The notes beneath the pieces were generated by a model, which worked only from the letters and a program-made list of their open reading frames with translations, searched no databases and was not told the origin of the DNA. The position numbers were made by a program, and so were the translations under genes. 64,000 bases of DNA from Porphyromonas sp. COT-239 OH1446 (lineage in GTDB: Bacteria; Bacteroidota; Bacteroidia; Bacteroidales; Porphyromonadaceae): the NCBI RefSeq assembly GCF_000768875.1, contig NZ_JRAO01000016.1, positions 1-64,000 of the forward strand, written 5' to 3'. Below, piece by piece: positions 17,625-25,150 of the stretch (the first letter of the stretch is position 1; the number at the start of each line of letters is the position of its first letter).

Positions 17625-19010
17625 ATGATTAAAGATATAGTACGCAACGCCTACCAACAGGATAATAGCAAGCAAGCTGACTTCGAAGTCGAGCGTAGCC
17701 GTATGGTACGTCTAGGGCAGGAGCAGCATCCGAGCACTCATTTCGGGCGAATCCTCATCCGTGGAGCCTACCACGAGGGGACAAACACAGACATCTTGAT
17801 CGAAGGCAATCGTATCAGCCGCATTGCCCCTCGTATCGAGCTCGAAGACGAGCCCGCAGAGGTTATCGAGGCTCAGGGGATGGCCGTTATCCCAGGGCTG
17901 ATCAATACCCACACCCATGCGGCGATGACGCTGCACCGAGGTTACGGGGACGACCTCCCGCTGATGACTTGGCTCGAGGACTACATCTGGCCCGTAGAGG
18001 CGAAGATGACCGAGCTCGATGTCTATGTCGGGGCTCGGCTGGCTTGCCTTGAGATGATCAAGAGCGGGACAACCTGCTTCCTCGATATGTACATGCACCC
18101 CAAGCAGACCGCTCGTGCAGCTGAAGAGATGGGTCTCAGGGCCATGATCTCCTACACCCTCTTCGATCAGGGTAATGCCGAGCGTGCAGCCCTTGATCGT
18201 CAGCGCAGTGCCGAATATCTCGAGTATTTCTCTACGCTGAGCGATAGGATTAGCTTCAATCTTGGTCCTCATGCCATCTACACGGTGAGCGGAGAGCAGC
18301 TACAGTTCTGCCACGAGTTTGCCCAAAAGCATGGGGTCAAGATCCATTTACATCTTTCCGAGACTCAGGGCGAGGTAGAGGAATGTCTTCGCTTGCATGG
18401 CACAACGCCGGTTCGTTACCTCGAGCGTCTAGGCATCCTCGGGCCAAACCTAATCCTCGCCCACGTCGTTTGGGTAGATGATGAGGAGATGGATCTACTA
18501 GCCAAGTACGATGTGGCCGTCGTGCATAACCCCGCCTCTAACATGAAGCTAGCCAGCGGCTATGCCTTCAAGTATGAGGAGATGAAGCAGCGAGGCATTC
18601 GTCTAGGGCTAGGGACAGATGGTTGCTCATCATCGAACAATCTAGATATGTTTCACGCTATGCGCTTGGCCTCGTTATTGGGCAAGGTATGGCGATTTGA
18701 CAGTACGGCGGTCAGTGCAGCGGATATTTTTGCCAGCTCAACGAGCATAGGGGCAGATATTCTCTCGATAGAGGCGGGTCGCATCGCAGAGGGAGCTCTA
18801 GCAGACCTCTGCCTCATAGACCTAAATCGTCCCGAGATGACCCCTCTGACAAACCTCACCTCGAACCTCGTCTACTCTGCCTCGGGTAGCTGCGTAGACA
18901 CGACTATCGTAGACGGACGTATCCTGATGCGAGGGGGGCATGTGCCTGGCGAGGAGGAGATCTTGGCTCAGGCTAGAGAGGTCGCTCGCCGCATTATCCC
19001 ACAAGAGTAA
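17625..19010 (+). CDS. mtaD: 5-methylthioadenosine/S-adenosylhomocysteine deaminase-type amidohydrolase
   Basis: 461 residues of the amidohydrolase superfamily. Metal and active-site motifs are NTHTHAAMTLHRG (HxH), HLHLSETQGEVEE, HVVWVDDEE and LGTDGCSSSNNLDMF with the catalytic Asp, the pattern of MtaD/SAH deaminases that deaminate the adenine ring. The first 35-40 residues before GRILIRGAYHEG are longer than usual; ATG 17703 is an alternative start. The following gene is a purine nucleoside phosphorylase, which fits a purine-nucleoside salvage pair. Substrate preference cannot be read from sequence. Confidence 0.88.
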   Translation: MIKDIVRNAYQQDNSKQADFEVERSRMVRLGQEQHPSTHFGRILIRGAYHEGTNTDILIEGNRISRIAPRIELEDEPAEVIEAQGMAVIPGLINTHTHAAMTLHRGYGDDLPLMTWLEDYIWPVEAKMTELDVYVGARLACLEMIKSGTTCFLDMYMHPKQTARAAEEMGLRAMISYTLFDQGNAERAALDRQRSAEYLEYFSTLSDRISFNLGPHAIYTVSGEQLQFCHEFAQKHGVKIHLHLSETQGEVEECLRLHGTTPVRYLERLGILGPNLILAHVVWVDDEEMDLLAKYDVAVVHNPASNMKLASGYAFKYEEMKQRGIRLGLGTDGCSSSNNLDMFHAMRLASLLGKVWRFDSTAVSAADIFASSTSIGADILSIEAGRIAEGALADLCLIDLNRPEMTPLTNLTSNLVYSASGSCVDTTIVDGRILMRGGHVPGEEEILAQAREVARRIIPQE

Positions 19011-19054
19011 TCATTCATTCCCCGATCCTATTGGGGGACTAAGCAATAAACATT

Positions 19055-19873
19055 ATGATGCAAGAACAACATTACCACGAGGCAGCCTCTTATCTTGCCT
19101 CACGCATTCCCAAAGAGACCAAGACTGCCATCATCCTAGGCAGCGGACTGGGCAATCTAGCCGAGATGCTCAAGGACAGTACCGTTATCCCCTATACTCA
19201 AATCCCCCACTTCGCTCATTCGACTGCTGTAGGGCACAAGGGGAACTTGATCTCGGGTACTCTCGGTGGAGTCCCCGTACTGGCGATGCAGGGACGCTTC
19301 CACTACTACGAGGGCTATAGCATGGAGCAGGTAACCCTGCCCGTGCGCGTCATGAAGCTCCTGGGTATCGAGAATCTACTCGTCTCGAACGCTGCTGGAG
19401 GGATCAATACCAGCTTCAAGGTCGGCGATCTGATGATCATCCGTGATCATATCAACAACATGCCCAATCCGCTCATTGGGCCTAATATGGAGATGTTCGG
19501 GCCTCGCTTCCCCGACATGACGAGGGCCTATGACAGAGAGTTCATCACCAAGGCGAAGGCCATTACTCAGGAACTGGGCATCCCAGTCAAGGAGGGCGTG
19601 TATGTAGGGCTGACCGGCCCATCGTATGAGACCCCAGCCGAATACCTCTTCTGGGGCAAGGTGGGCGGTGATGCTATCGGCATGAGCACTGTGCCTGAAG
19701 TGATCGTTGCCCGTCATGCTGGCATTCGAGTTTTCGGGATGTCGGTGATCACGAACGAGGGCTATCACTTCGCCGATGACTTCGTCAATGATGCTCAGGA
19801 TGTGATCGATGCTGCCAATGCTGCCAGTGAGCGTATGGGACGTATCTTCTCTGAGTTAGTCCGTCAGCTCTAA
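19055..19873 (+). CDS. punA: purine nucleoside phosphorylase (trimeric type)
   Basis: 272 residues. It splits purine nucleosides with phosphate, releasing base and ribose-1-phosphate. Signatures are [12 protein letters not shown] (phosphate loop), [37 protein letters not shown] and [12 protein letters not shown] with the purine-binding Asn. These place it in the low-molecular-weight trimeric PNP group rather than the hexameric DeoD group. Two in-frame ATGs (19055, 19058) are adjacent. It sits 44 bases after mtaD and is followed by a terminator. Confidence 0.95.
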   Translation: MMQEQHYHEAASYLASRIPKETKTAIILGSGLGNLAEMLKDSTVIPYTQIPHFAHSTAVGHKGNLISGTLGGVPVLAMQGRFHYYEGYSMEQVTLPVRVMKLLGIENLLVSNAAGGINTSFKVGDLMIIRDHINNMPNPLIGPNMEMFGPRFPDMTRAYDREFITKAKAITQELGIPVKEGVYVGLTGPSYETPAEYLFWGKVGGDAIGMSTVPEVIVARHAGIRVFGMSVITNEGYHFADDFVNDAQDVIDAANAASERMGRIFSELVRQL

Positions 19874-19892
19874 GGGCTGTCGAGCGTGTTAT

Positions 19893-19930
19893 ACGCCCCT
19901 GATCTCTCCTGAGAGGAGGATCAGGGGCGT
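19893..19930 (+). terminator. hairpin terminator after punA
   Basis: ACGCCCCTGATC at 19893-19904 pairs with GATCAGGGGCGT at 19919-19930. The inner CTCCT/AGGAG pairs extend the stem, leaving a GAG loop. It is followed by CTTCG rather than a clean T-run. Confidence 0.75.
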
Positions 19931-20009
19931 CTTCGTTGCCCAAGTTCCCTACGGATGCAGCGCAAGTGGATTTTGCAAGTAAATGAACCGATACATGGGT
20001 AAAGATGGT

Positions 20010-20017
20010 TACTTTTG
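20010..20017 (+). promoter_or_regulatory. -7 promoter element TACTTTTG for SOD-rex
   Basis: Matches TAnnTTTG 40 bases before the SOD ATG at 20057. No canonical -33 element at 19-21 bases. Confidence 0.5.
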
Positions 20018-20056
20018 CAGACAAATTTCTTTTAATCACTTCAAATCTGTGTTTCT

Positions 20057-20782
20057 ATGATACGTGTACTATATCGCTCTGTAGCTCTCCTGGCCACCAT
20101 CGCCTGTAGCTTCGCCCTCGACCTTCATGCTCAGAAAGCCTCGGACGAGGTTGTAACTGGAGGACGTAATGAGAAGCAAATCAAGCTCATCGAACTGCCC
20201 TATGCCACTGATGCCCTATCACCAGTGATCTCGAAGGCTACGATCGAGCTGCACCACGGCAAGCACCTAGCAGGCTATGTGAACAACCTCAATCGTCTCA
20301 TCAAGGGGACGGAGTTTGAGGGAATGGCTCTCGGGGAGATCGTGTGCAAGAGCAAGGGCGGCATCTTCAACAATGCTGGTCAGACGCTCAACCACAACCT
20401 CTACTTCCTTCAGTTCGCCCCCAAGCCTCGCCACAGCCAGCCCATCGGTAGGCTCGCCCAAGCGATCCAGCGTCAGTGGGGTGGCTTCGCTGCTCTACGT
20501 CAAGTGATGGAGCAGACTGGGGGGAAACTCTTCGGCTCGGGCTGGCTCTGGCTTGTGGTCAATACAGAGGGGCAGCTGGAGGTCGTTACCGAGGCCAATG
20601 GGAGCAACCCGATTGTTCGAGGGATGAATCCTCTGCTCGGCTTCGACCTTTGGGAGCACGCTTACTACCTTGATTACCAAAATCGACGTGCCGATCATAT
20701 CAAGGCCCTCTGGCAGATCATCGACTGGGAGATCATCGAGCTGCGTTACCAGAGCTCTAACACCTCCTGCGGGATTAACTAA
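20057..20782 (+). CDS. sodB: Fe/Mn-family superoxide dismutase with an export signal
   Basis: 241 residues. All four metal ligands are present: His66 in ELHHGKH, His113 in QTLNHNLYF, and Asp197 and His201 in GFDLWEHAYY. Gln109 in NAGQ is in the position typical of iron or cambialistic enzymes. The unusual part is residues 1-26 (MIRVLYRSVALLATIACS, then FALDLHAQ), a signal-peptide-like extension absent from ordinary cytosolic SODs; the enzyme core begins near IKLIELPYATDALSP. Cleavage after LHA is likely, and a weak lipobox-like TIAC is an alternative. So it probably acts in the periplasm. rex follows 11 bases later. Confidence 0.93.
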   Translation: MIRVLYRSVALLATIACSFALDLHAQKASDEVVTGGRNEKQIKLIELPYATDALSPVISKATIELHHGKHLAGYVNNLNRLIKGTEFEGMALGEIVCKSKGGIFNNAGQTLNHNLYFLQFAPKPRHSQPIGRLAQAIQRQWGGFAALRQVMEQTGGKLFGSGWLWLVVNTEGQLEVVTEANGSNPIVRGMNPLLGFDLWEHAYYLDYQNRRADHIKALWQIIDWEIIELRYQSSNTSCGIN

Positions 20783-20793
20783 GCCTTAGCTCT

Positions 20794-21459
20794 ATGACCT
20801 CTTCCAAGAAGAAAGCAAACAAGTCCATCATCCCCGAGCCAGCTCTCAGACGCTTGCCCTGGTATCTGTCTTTCGTCAAGATGTTACGAATGCAAGGGGA
20901 GTCCCTCGTCTCTTCGACCCGCATCGCCCGTGGGGTTGGGGTCGATGCAGCCCTGGTGGCCAAGGATCTCTCCTATGTTAATCTACAGGGACGTACCCGT
21001 GTAGGCTATCGGGTGGAGGAGATGGTGGAGGTGCTGGAAGCCTTCTTGGGCTTCACCATCGAGCACCGAGCTGTGCTACTCGGAGTGGGTAACTTGGGTG
21101 CTGCTCTGTTGGCGGACAAGGGTCTAGCGCAGTTTGGCCTAGAGATCGTAGCGGCCTACGATGTCTCTGAGGCTGTAGTGGGGCAGGTCGTTAGCGATGT
21201 GCCTGTGTACCACATCGACGCCCTAGAGGAGATGATCGCCGAGCAGGAGGCACAGATTGCGATCCTGACCGTGCCCATCGGTCAAGCTCAATTGATGGCG
21301 GACAAGGTGACCCAGCTGGGCTTTAAGGCCATTTGGAACTTCACCCCAGTCCGTATCCAAGTCCCCGAGCCCCTCGTGGTGCAGAACACTTCGCTCTACG
21401 CCCATCTGGCCGTCATGTTTAGCCGCATCTCCACGGCTCAGGCTCTCTCGCAACCCTAA
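20794..21459 (+). CDS. rex: redox-sensing transcriptional repressor Rex
   Basis: 221 residues, the family's usual size. The N-terminal winged helix (LPWYLSFVKMLRMQGESLVSSTRIARGVGVDAALVAKDLSY) binds DNA. The Rossmann domain begins with VLLGVGNLGAALL (GxGxxG) near residue 93 and reads the NADH/NAD+ ratio. The C-terminal helix (NTSLYAHLAVMFSRI) swaps between subunits in this family. It directly follows the exported SOD, so the two probably share a transcript. I found no clear Rex operator near its own promoter. Confidence 0.94.
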   Translation: MTSSKKKANKSIIPEPALRRLPWYLSFVKMLRMQGESLVSSTRIARGVGVDAALVAKDLSYVNLQGRTRVGYRVEEMVEVLEAFLGFTIEHRAVLLGVGNLGAALLADKGLAQFGLEIVAAYDVSEAVVGQVVSDVPVYHIDALEEMIAEQEAQIAILTVPIGQAQLMADKVTQLGFKAIWNFTPVRIQVPEPLVVQNTSLYAHLAVMFSRISTAQALSQP

Positions 21460-21475
21460 GCCTCCGTCCTCCACG

Positions 21476-22102
21476 ATGAAGATCCTAGCTGTAGGGTTCA
21501 ACTATCCCAGCCACCGAGACGAGCAGGCGCATAGTCAAGAGCTCCCCTCAGATATGTCGGAGCCGATCATCTTCCACAAGGGCGACTCGGTGCTGCGTCG
21601 GGGGATGCCTTTCTTCTTACCCGACTTTGGCTCTCGCATCGAATACGAAGCTGAACTCGTTGTGCAGATTAGCCGTGTGGGCAAGTGTATTGCCGAGCGA
21701 TTTGCTCATCGTTACTACGAGCGGATCACCCTCGGGATCGACTTCACGGCAAGAGATCTACAGCTGCAGGCCATTGCCCAAGGGAGGCCGTGGACGCTTT
21801 CTAAGGCCTTCGACAATGCTGCAGCCGTAGGCGAATGGATCTCCAAAGAGGAGCTTGGCTATCCCGAGCAGCCTATCCCCTTCTCCCTACGGGTAGATGG
21901 GGCGGTGGTGCAGCAGGCTAGCAGTGCAGAGATGCTCTATAGCATTGATCGGGTCATTGCCTACGTCAGTCAGTTTCACACGCTCAAGATGGGCGATTTG
22001 ATCTTTACCGGTACTCCTAGTGGTGTTGGTGAGGTGAGGATTGGCCAGCTGCTCGAGGGCTATATCGGGGAGCGGCGTGTCCTACAGATCCCAGTCAAAT
22101 GA
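21476..22102 (+). CDS. fumarylacetoacetate hydrolase-family protein
   Basis: 208 residues, a single FAH C-terminal-type domain as in acylpyruvases or oxaloacetate decarboxylases. Metal ligands are visible in IEYEAELVV (Glu-x-Glu) and GIDFTARDLQ (Asp). The fold motif IFTGTPSGVGEV lies near the C terminus, and the N terminus has MKILAVGFNYPSH. It is cytosolic. It starts 16 bases after rex and may be co-transcribed with SOD-rex. The natural substrate (acylpyruvate, oxaloacetate or another 2-oxo acid) is not determined by the motifs. Confidence 0.88.
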   Translation: MKILAVGFNYPSHRDEQAHSQELPSDMSEPIIFHKGDSVLRRGMPFFLPDFGSRIEYEAELVVQISRVGKCIAERFAHRYYERITLGIDFTARDLQLQAIAQGRPWTLSKAFDNAAAVGEWISKEELGYPEQPIPFSLRVDGAVVQQASSAEMLYSIDRVIAYVSQFHTLKMGDLIFTGTPSGVGEVRIGQLLEGYIGERRVLQIPVK

Positions 22103-22248
22103 CCTCGGGGTTCGTCCGAGAGCTCGAAGTTCCTGTCTAGGCGACCTCGAGAGAGGTCTCTTACCTCGCCTTACTTCATCTATTCCCCCCTCCCTCGTAT
22201 GTGCAGATGCGCATTCGGGAGGGCCTGGGCTGAGCTCTCGGGAGGACT

Positions 22249-22410
22249 TCCCCCGAGCTCCTATATAGGGCCTCTCTCTCTCCTCCAATAGGGCCGCAGC
22301 CGAGGTCTCGGCAGATGCTCTCTCGAGGCTCAGATAGGATCTCACTTGAGACCCAAATAGGAGTTCACTTACGATCCTATCTGAGTCTCCATCGAGATCT
22401 AGGTAGGAGC
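22249..22410 (-). repeat. 23-bp degenerate tandem repeat array B
   Basis: About seven units. Register starts are 22249, 22272, 22295, then (after one extra base) 22319, 22342, 22365 and 22388. Most units read TC-N3-TCGAG, then a core like CTCAGATAGGATC, which is the reverse orientation relative to arrays A, D and E. The unit at 22365-22387 carries the forward core (GATCCTATCTGAGTC) without breaking the register. The array ends 89 bases before the TPR gene start at 22499. The rest of 22103-22248 shows no gene. Confidence 0.82.
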
Positions 22411-22451
22411 TCAAGGGGGGATTACCAGGACTTAGTTTGGCGGAGAATAAG

Positions 22452-22459
22452 TACCTTTG
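22452..22459 (+). promoter_or_regulatory. -7 promoter element TACCTTTG
   Basis: TAnnTTTG match 40 bases before the TPR gene ATG at 22499. TTTG at 22436-22439 is only 12 bases upstream. It probably drives the four-gene operon to ribF. Confidence 0.5.
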
Positions 22460-22498
22460 CCTAGGAGACGGACAAAGCCTCCATATTACCCCATACAG

Positions 22499-24286
22499 AT
22501 GAAGATCAATAGTGTTATCAGGCAACTAGGCCTGCTCCTCCTCGTTGGGACGAGCGGCATAGCTGCACTCTATGCCCAAACGAAGCAGCTAACAGAGGAT
22601 CAGCTCAAGGCGCAGACCTTCTATTATCAGGGTGTGCTCGAAGCCAAGCAAGAGCGGTGGCACGAAGCGCACAGCCTCCTAGACTATAGCTACCGCCTAG
22701 ACTCAACGAGCACTGAGACCATGTACGAGCTCGGACGGGTGTGCATGGCCCTCGATCAGCTACAGCGAGGATTGGAGCTGCTGCGCAAGGCCCACAGACT
22801 TGAGCCCCAAAATAGAGACTACATTGAGGGCCTTATGATGGGCCTCGAAGCCAGTCATGCCAACGAAGAGGCTATTCAGATCGCTCGAGACTGGCTCTCA
22901 AAGCATCCCGAGGACGAATATATCTCCATGCGGCTCGGGCAGGCCTACCTCAACTCGGGTACGATCGATAGTGCAATCCGCGTTTACAATAGACTTCAGC
23001 AGACCAAAACGAAGGATCTACCTGCCTTCATGCGCCTGGCCTATATCAAGGCCCGCATCCATGGTATGGCCTCGAGAGATCAGGAGGCGATGGGTGAATA
23101 CAGACGTGTCGTCGAGACCTTCCCCCATGAGCTAGAGCCCAAGGCTCAGTACGCCTCTCAGTTACTTGAGCGCAGAATGCTGAGCGAGCTGCCCGAGCTG
23201 CTCAAGACCCTCGAGCAGGAGGACTACGAGGCCATGCCCCTAGCCCTCCTACAGATCGCCTATTACTCGGCTGCTCAGCATCCTGACTCGGCCATACAGG
23301 TACTCAAGCGCATAGACCGAGAGCACCTGGCCTCGGGGGGAGATCAGATCAATATCTGGTACTCCTTCCTCCAAGAGCAGAGGGGTAAGACCCTCCTCAT
23401 CCCCCAGCAGTACAATCATCACCTCGATAGTCTATTGGCCTTGCATCCCGAAGACCTACGTCTTGTGCTGGGCTATGCTAAGATCCTGAGACAGCAGGCC
23501 CAGTATCGTAAAGCCATTCAGGTACAGCTTCCCTTCGTAGAGGTCGAGCCGCAGAATGTCGAGCTGTGGGACGGCATCATTGGAGATGCAGTCTCGGCAG
23601 AGGACAACAAGCTCGTCGAGGAGCTCTCGCTCAAGGCCATCGAGCACATACAGACCAATTGGCGGTATTATCTCTTTGCCTGCATTGGGCTCAGAGAAGA
23701 GCCCGAGCAAGCTATGGCCCTGGCCCGTAGAGGGCTACAAGAGCTCCCCAGTTCCGAGACCTGGGGTCGCAGCATCCTGCTTGGATTGCTGGGTGATTAT
23801 CTCCTCGAACAGGGCCGGGTCGAGGAGAGCTTCAAGCATTATGAGGAGGCGATAGAGCTAGAACCCAACAATCCCTCCGTCCTCAACAACTACGCCTATG
23901 CCCTCGTCGAGCGAGATGGAGACCTCGACAAGGCTGAGCGTATGGCCGCCAATGCCGTGCGCCTACAGCCCAAGGATGTGAATGCCCTAGATACCTTCGC
24001 CTGGATATACTACAAGCAGGGTCGCTACACCATGGCCCGCCTCTATCAGACCGAGGCTCTTACAGTGGCAGGTAAGGACGCCTCTCCTGTGCTCTACGAC
24101 CACATGGGGGACATCAAACACGCCCTAGGCGACATCGGGGCAGCCCGTGAGGCCTGGGGCAAGGCATTAGAGCTCTACACCCAAGAGGGAGAGCATGAGA
24201 AGGCCAAGCTGGTCTCTGACAAGCTAAAGGGTAAGCTCAAGCAAAGCAAGCCCAGCAAAGACAAGAAAAAAGGAAAAAGTAAATGA
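22499..24286 (+). CDS. exported tetratricopeptide-repeat protein
   Basis: 595 residues from ATG 22499, which begins a signal peptide (MKINSVIRQLGLLLLVGTSGIAALYAQ). The in-frame ATG at 22457 would overlap the promoter box. The rest is a long TPR solenoid: repeats such as LYELGRVCMALDQLQRGLELLRKAHRLEP, ISMRLGQAYLNSGTIDSAIRVYNRL and VLNNYAYALVERDGDLDKAERMAANAVRLQP occur through the chain. The tail is lysine-rich (KQSKPSKDKKKGKSK). It is probably a periplasmic scaffold. It heads an operon with the DUF4292 lipoprotein, the EnvC-like activator and ribF. The partner protein is unknown. Confidence 0.88.
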   Translation: MKINSVIRQLGLLLLVGTSGIAALYAQTKQLTEDQLKAQTFYYQGVLEAKQERWHEAHSLLDYSYRLDSTSTETMYELGRVCMALDQLQRGLELLRKAHRLEPQNRDYIEGLMMGLEASHANEEAIQIARDWLSKHPEDEYISMRLGQAYLNSGTIDSAIRVYNRLQQTKTKDLPAFMRLAYIKARIHGMASRDQEAMGEYRRVVETFPHELEPKAQYASQLLERRMLSELPELLKTLEQEDYEAMPLALLQIAYYSAAQHPDSAIQVLKRIDREHLASGGDQINIWYSFLQEQRGKTLLIPQQYNHHLDSLLALHPEDLRLVLGYAKILRQQAQYRKAIQVQLPFVEVEPQNVELWDGIIGDAVSAEDNKLVEELSLKAIEHIQTNWRYYLFACIGLREEPEQAMALARRGLQELPSSETWGRSILLGLLGDYLLEQGRVEESFKHYEEAIELEPNNPSVLNNYAYALVERDGDLDKAERMAANAVRLQPKDVNALDTFAWIYYKQGRYTMARLYQTEALTVAGKDASPVLYDHMGDIKHALGDIGAAREAWGKALELYTQEGEHEKAKLVSDKLKGKLKQSKPSKDKKKGKSK

Positions 24287-25149
24287 GATCCCTCCCCATC
24301 CTCCGCCTAGGCAGCCTCTTTGTGGCCCTAATCGTCCTCCTGCTGACCCTAGGGGCTTGTAGTACGAAGCGTCGAGCTCAAGCCCCCTCGGCGAGTGTGC
24401 GCCAAGAGAAGGCAGCCATACTCACCGCCCTAGAGCGTCAGGCGGGTTCTTGGCAGGGCCTGAGAGCTTCGCTACAGATGCAGCTCTCTCTAGGCCAACG
24501 CTCTGTCAGTTCTCGTGTCAGTGTGCATTGTATTAGAGGTAAGGGTATTCGTATGAGTGCAATGCCCTTCCCCCTGATCGAGGCAGCTCGAGCTTGGTTT
24601 ACCGAGGAGGAGGTGATCTTGGTCGATCTGATCGGCAGACGTTATGCTCAGGAAAGCTACGAGACACTCTCTAGCATGCTCGGTCTCAAGATCACCTACG
24701 AGCAGATCGAAGCCCTACTCCTCGGTCGGGTCTTCTCCCCTGAGGGTACGGGGACGAGCCCCCTGAGAAGGCTTACTTTCAAACCACTAGCTCCCGCGGG
24801 TGCAGAGCTGAGCTATCGAGCACGAGGGGGGTACGAGTACGCTTTCGTTCTCGACGAGGGAGCTCTGCTGTACACCTCCAGCCTCCTAAGATCAGGTTCA
24901 GAGCTGTTGAGGGTCGAATACTCGAGGCACAACACCCTCGACGAGGTTGGATCTATGCTGCCTGGTGAGGCGATCTACAGCTTCATGGGGCATACCCCTA
25001 CAGCTGCACCCCGAGCTCGGGTTGAGGTCCAGTGGAGCAGAACCACGATCGTAGAGCCCGAGGAGCTGAACATCCAGCCCAACGTGCGCTCGGGCTATAG
25101 TCGCATAGGGATAGATAAGATCATAGAGCTCATCAAGAGATTTAGTTAG
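24283..25149 (+). CDS. DUF4292 family lipoprotein
   Basis: 288 residues. Lipobox LGAC puts the lipid-modified Cys at residue 26. The mature protein has the LolA/LolB-like alternation of strands seen in DUF4292, for example RASLQMQLSLGQRSVSSRVSVH, KGIRMSAMPFPLIEAARAWFTEEEVILVD and YEQIEALLLGRVF. That family is thought to act in envelope lipoprotein or lipid handling in Bacteroidetes, but this is not proven. The ATG overlaps the TPR gene stop (ATGA), indicating translational coupling, and the EnvC-like gene starts one base after its stop. Confidence 0.85.
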   Translation: MRSLPILRLGSLFVALIVLLLTLGACSTKRRAQAPSASVRQEKAAILTALERQAGSWQGLRASLQMQLSLGQRSVSSRVSVHCIRGKGIRMSAMPFPLIEAARAWFTEEEVILVDLIGRRYAQESYETLSSMLGLKITYEQIEALLLGRVFSPEGTGTSPLRRLTFKPLAPAGAELSYRARGGYEYAFVLDEGALLYTSSLLRSGSELLRVEYSRHNTLDEVGSMLPGEAIYSFMGHTPTAAPRARVEVQWSRTTIVEPEELNIQPNVRSGYSRIGIDKIIELIKRFS

Positions 25150-25150
25150 C

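Noticed and set aside
17625-17703. N-terminal extension of mtaD as a separate small gene
   Set aside because: It is in frame with no stop, and gives only a longer N terminus; an alternative start at 17703 is noted instead.
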